Positions 61,283 to 64,000 of a stretch of 64,000 nt of DNA are shown piece after piece (position 1 is the stretch's first letter; each line of letters starts with the position of its first letter). This DNA comes from Faecalimonas sp045630205. Lineage in GTDB: Bacteria > Bacillota > Clostridia > Lachnospirales > Lachnospiraceae. The position numbers and the translations under genes were made by a program. Below the pieces are notes generated by a model. It saw only the letters and a program-made list of their open reading frames with translations, searched no databases and was not told where the DNA came from. The DNA lies in assembly GCA_045630205.1 (NCBI GenBank), contig JAZQSP010000070.1, positions 1 to 64,000 of the forward strand. The letters are read 5' to 3'.

Positions 61283-62641
61283 ATGGCATTTGATAGTTTG
61301 TCGGAAAAACTTCAGAATGTGTTCAAGAATCTTCGCAGTAAGGGTCGACTTACGGAGGATGATGTCAAAGCGGCACTGAAAGAAGTAAAGATGGCTCTCT
61401 TAGAAGCAGATGTTAACTTTAAAGTTGTAAAAGGATTCGTAAAAGACGTTCAGGAGCGTGCTATTGGGCAGGATGTAATGAACGGATTGAATCCGGGGCA
61501 GATGGTTATTAAGATTGTAAATGAAGAACTTGTAAAGCTTATGGGTTCTGAGACGACCGAGATTAAGCTCCAGCCGGGTCAAGCGACAACCGTCATCATG
61601 ATGGCAGGTCTGCAGGGTGCCGGTAAGACAACGACAACCGCTAAGATTGCCGGTAAATTCAAATTAAAAGGAAAGAAACCATTACTGGTTGCATGTGACG
61701 TCTATCGTCCGGCTGCGATTAAGCAATTGCAGATTAACGGCGAGAAGCAGGGCGTCGAAGTGTTCTCCATGGGAGAGAATCACAAGCCGGCGAACATCGC
61801 GAAGGCAGCACTTGAGCATGCGGCGAAGAATGGACATAATATTGTAATCCTGGATACCGCAGGCCGTCTTCACATCGATGAAGATATGATGGCTGAACTT
61901 CAGGAGATTAAGGAAACTGTGGACGTACACCAGACAATCCTGGTTGTGGATGCAATGACCGGTCAGGATGCAGTCAACGTAGCAAACAGTTTCAATGAGA
62001 AGATAGGAATTGACGGAGTTATCGTTACCAAGCTTGACGGTGACACAAGAGGTGGTGCTGCGCTCTCTATTAAGGCAGTAACCGGAAGACCGATTCTCTA
62101 TGTAGGTATGGGTGAAAAACTTTCCGATTTGGAACAGTTTTATCCAGATAGAATGGCCTCCCGAATCTTGGGAATGGGCGATGTCTTAAGCCTGATTGAA
62201 AAAGCAGGCGAGGCTATCGACGAAGATGCGGCCAGAGAAATGACGAGAAAGATGAAGAAAGCTCAGTTTGACTTCGAGGATTATCTGATGAGTATGCAAC
62301 AGATGAGGAAGATGGGCGGACTTTCAAGCGTCATGGGTATGATGCCTGGTCTTGGCATGATGGGAAATGCCAAAATCAAGGACGAAGACATGGATGCAGG
62401 CGAAAAGCAGATGGCAAGAATTGAGTCAATCATTTATTCAATGACATTGCAGGAACGCCGCAATCCGGATATTTTAAATCCATCAAGAAAACGCAGAATT
62501 GCAAAAGGTGCAGGTGTGGACATCAGCGAAGTGAATCGTCTTGTAAAACAGTTTGAACAGATGAAAAAGATGATGAAGCAGCTTCCTGGTATGATGGGTG
62601 GCAGAGGTGGTAAGAAAGGAAAATTACGATTTCCTTTTTAA
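61283..62641 (+). CDS. ffh: Signal recognition particle protein Ffh
   Basis: 452 residues. N domain, then SRP GTPase G domain with GLQGAGKTTTTAKIA (G1), DTAGRLHID (G3), TKLDGDTRGGAAL (G4/closing loop), and a Met-rich M domain (MRKMGGLSSVMGMMPGLGMM...MMKQLPGMMGG) that binds signal peptides and 4.5S RNA. Normal length. Confidence 0.98.
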   Translation: MAFDSLSEKLQNVFKNLRSKGRLTEDDVKAALKEVKMALLEADVNFKVVKGFVKDVQERAIGQDVMNGLNPGQMVIKIVNEELVKLMGSETTEIKLQPGQATTVIMMAGLQGAGKTTTTAKIAGKFKLKGKKPLLVACDVYRPAAIKQLQINGEKQGVEVFSMGENHKPANIAKAALEHAAKNGHNIVILDTAGRLHIDEDMMAELQEIKETVDVHQTILVVDAMTGQDAVNVANSFNEKIGIDGVIVTKLDGDTRGGAALSIKAVTGRPILYVGMGEKLSDLEQFYPDRMASRILGMGDVLSLIEKAGEAIDEDAAREMTRKMKKAQFDFEDYLMSMQQMRKMGGLSSVMGMMPGLGMMGNAKIKDEDMDAGEKQMARIESIIYSMTLQERRNPDILNPSRKRRIAKGAGVDISEVNRLVKQFEQMKKMMKQLPGMMGGRGGKKGKLRFPF

Positions 62642-62684
62642 CACATAGATAAAACAAATAAAAAATATTGTGAGGTAAAGAAAA

Positions 62685-62930
62685 ATGGCAGTAAAAATCA
62701 GATTAAGAAGAATGGGACAAAAGAAAGCTCCTTTCTACAGAATCATCGTAGCAGATTCACGTTCACCAAGAGATGGTAAATTCATCGAAGAAATCGGATA
62801 CTATGATCCAACACAAGAACCAAGTGTAATCAAGGTTGACGAAGAAGCAGCTAAAAAATGGTTAAACAATGGTGCTCAACCTACAGAAATGGTTGGAAAA
62901 ATTTTCAAAGTAGCAGGTATTGAGAAATAA
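62685..62930 (+). CDS. rpsP: 30S ribosomal protein S16
   Basis: 81 residues. MAVKIRLRRMGQKKAPFYRI and VADSRSPRDGKFIEEIGYYD are the S16 signature. Standard place between ffh and khpA. Confidence 0.98.
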   Translation: MAVKIRLRRMGQKKAPFYRIIVADSRSPRDGKFIEEIGYYDPTQEPSVIKVDEEAAKKWLNNGAQPTEMVGKIFKVAGIEK

Positions 62931-62959
62931 TCTGCTCCAATTTAAAGGAGGTACAGGTA

Positions 62960-63187
62960 ATGCGTGAATTAGTTGAAGTAATCGCAAAAGCATTAGTTGA
63001 TAATCCTGATGAAGTTGTTGTTACCGAAAAAGAAGAAGGAAAGACACTTGTACTTGAGGTAAAAGTGGCTGATTCTGATATGGGTAAAGTAATCGGCAAA
63101 CAGGGAAGAATTGCAAAAGCAATCCGTTCCGTTGTAAAAGCTGCAGCAGCAAAGGAAGACAAAAAGGTAATCGTAGACATCGCTTAG
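62960..63187 (+). CDS. khpA: KH-domain RNA-binding protein KhpA
   Basis: 75 residues. One KH domain with the GKQG loop (MGKVIGKQGRIAKAIRSVVK). KhpA partners with KhpB/Jag in RNA binding affecting division and cell wall growth. Ribosome site AAAGGAGG. Normal place between rpsP and rimM. Confidence 0.95.
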   Translation: MRELVEVIAKALVDNPDEVVVTEKEEGKTLVLEVKVADSDMGKVIGKQGRIAKAIRSVVKAAAAKEDKKVIVDIA

Positions 63188-63195
63188 GCGATGTC
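63176..63195 (+). promoter_or_regulatory. Hairpin over the khpA stop
   Basis: Perfect 8-bp stem GACATCGC/GCGATGTC with TTAG loop and no T run. Possibly mRNA processing or attenuation between khpA and rimM. Confidence 0.45.
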
Positions 63196-63228
63196 TATGT
63201 TTCACTTTATGTAAAAATGAGGAGTCGT

Positions 63229-63735
63229 ATGGAAAAATTACTACAGGTGGGAGTTATTTCCTCCACACATGGCGTGCGCGGAGAAGTAAAAGTATTCCCG
63301 ACAACCGATGATGTAAAAAGATTTAAAAAATTAAAGAAGGTAATCCTTGATACAGGAAGAGAACATTTGCCACTTGAGATTGAGTGTGTCAAGTTCTTTA
63401 AGCAATTTGCTATCTTAAAGTTCAAGGGAATCGACAATATTAACGACATTGAAAAATATAAAGGCAAAAGCCTTTTGGTAGATAGAGAGAATGCAGTGAA
63501 GCTTCGTAAGGATGAGTATTTCATTGCAGATATGATTGGTCTTACCGTATTTACGGACGATGGAGAAGAGTTTGGTAAGCTTAGAGACGTCCTTGAGACG
63601 GGGGCCAATGACGTCTATATCATTGACAGTTTGAAGCATGGCGAAGTATTGGTGCCGGCAATCAAACAGTGTATCTTAGATGTAGATATCGAAAATGGTA
63701 AGATGGTGATTCATCTCATGGAAGGGTTGGTGTAG
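63229..63735 (+). CDS. rimM: Ribosome maturation factor RimM
   Basis: 168 residues from ATG 63229 (AGGAG 5 bases upstream; the ATG at 63217 is part of that site region). N-terminal RimM domain (GVISSTHGVRGEVKVFP) and PRC-barrel (DEYFIADMIGLTVFTDDGEEFGKL...ANDVYIID). It helps 30S head assembly. Three bases before trmD. Confidence 0.96.
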   Translation: MEKLLQVGVISSTHGVRGEVKVFPTTDDVKRFKKLKKVILDTGREHLPLEIECVKFFKQFAILKFKGIDNINDIEKYKGKSLLVDRENAVKLRKDEYFIADMIGLTVFTDDGEEFGKLRDVLETGANDVYIIDSLKHGEVLVPAIKQCILDVDIENGKMVIHLMEGLV

Positions 63736-63738
63736 TCT

Positions 63739-64000
63739 ATGAATTTTCATATTTTAACACTGTTTCCGGAAATGGTGATGGATGGGCTAAGTGCAAGCAT
63801 CATGGGACGTGCACAGAGTAAGGGGCTTCTCTCTGTAGAAGCGATTAATATCCGCGATTTTGCAGAGAACAAGCATAACCGCGTAGATGATTACACCTAC
63901 GGCGGTGGTGCGGGAATGCTTATGCAGGCGGGACCTGTATATGGTTCGTATCAGTCTGTTGTAGAAAAGGCACAGAGTAAGCCACGTGTCATTTATCTGT
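63739..64000 (+). CDS. trmD: tRNA (guanine(37)-N1)-methyltransferase TrmD, N-terminal part
   Basis: The window ends inside the gene after 87 codons. MNFHILTLFPEMVMDGLSAS, the segment INIRDFAENKHNRVDDYTYG and GGGAGMLMQAGPVY are the conserved N-terminal half of TrmD, which methylates G37 of tRNAs. The knotted SAM-binding region lies mostly beyond the window. Confidence 0.97.
   Translation, partial: MNFHILTLFPEMVMDGLSASIMGRAQSKGLLSVEAINIRDFAENKHNRVDDYTYGGGAGMLMQAGPVYGSYQSVVEKAQSKPRVIYL

Noticed and set aside
1..64000. CRISPR array
   Set aside because: No evenly spaced direct repeats were seen; the only strong repeats are the inverted 28-bp pair and single hairpins.

Overview
The window looks like chromosome from a low-GC, endospore-forming Firmicute, most likely a Lachnospiraceae-type Clostridium. 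The evidence is the order of the division/cell-wall cluster running into ftsZ, spoIIGA, sigE and sigG, the pth-mfd block, the ylxM-ffh-rpsP-khpA-rimM-trmD block, clostridial Csp-like subtilases, a DUF4317 protein, and an N-terminal fragment of spoVT. I could not run any database search; family names come from motifs and context read directly in the sequence.

Layout. 1-10.3 kb: rsmH (partial), ftsL-like, two class B PBPs, mraY, murD, ftsW, ftsQ/divIB, ftsZ. 10.3-15.0 kb: sporulation sigma factors (spoIIGA-sigE behind a Spo0A-type promoter, then sigG) with an MBL/beta-CASP nuclease between them. 15-24.5 kb: HAD phosphatase, upp, uraA, pth, mfd, a PrsA-like foldase and a PduL-type phosphotransacylase. 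24.5-27.9 kb is a scarred region: Fic protein, an AraC regulator cut off by an IS1182-type remnant, and the first ~40 codons of spoVT fused to the 3' half of a tRNA. 27.9-34.9 kb: single-chain restriction-modification enzyme, glycosyltransferase, rubrerythrin, DUF4317 protein and a large subtilase.

34.9-56.6 kb is an AT-rich accessory island. It is bracketed by the intact subtilase (33.2-34.9 kb) and a stray copy of a subtilase C-terminus at 56.5 kb. It holds: (a) a three-gene XRE / ImmA-IrrE protease / PIN-like operon; (b) a peptide natural-product (RiPP) cassette at 37.4-47.0 kb with a SAM synthetase, an ABC exporter, three radical SAM proteins, a small acyl-carrier-like protein, a 27-residue unannotated precursor peptide and a subtilase fused to a DUF1611-like NTPase domain; (c) an agr-type quorum-sensing unit (XRE regulator, LytTR response regulator, GHKL kinase; convergent agrB and an unannotated agrD whose predicted ring residue is Ser instead of Cys); (d) a regulator pair including a stand-alone Spo0A-type DNA-binding domain, and a BtrH-like protein; (e) a 2.4-kb segment bounded by a 28-bp perfect inverted repeat with a recombinase-site architecture, next to a tyrosine recombinase, which looks like a DNA inversion switch between a glycosyltransferase and a deoxyribosyltransferase/TIR-like protein.

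56.7-64 kb returns to core genes: cdd, a Y-family polymerase with a YolD partner, two small co-translated proteins, a Cys/Gly-rich repeat protein, an AprX-like subtilase, then ylxM-ffh-rpsP-khpA-rimM-trmD (partial). The best candidates for an undescribed system are the RiPP cassette with its short two-Cys precursor and protease-NTPase fusion, and the inversion switch.
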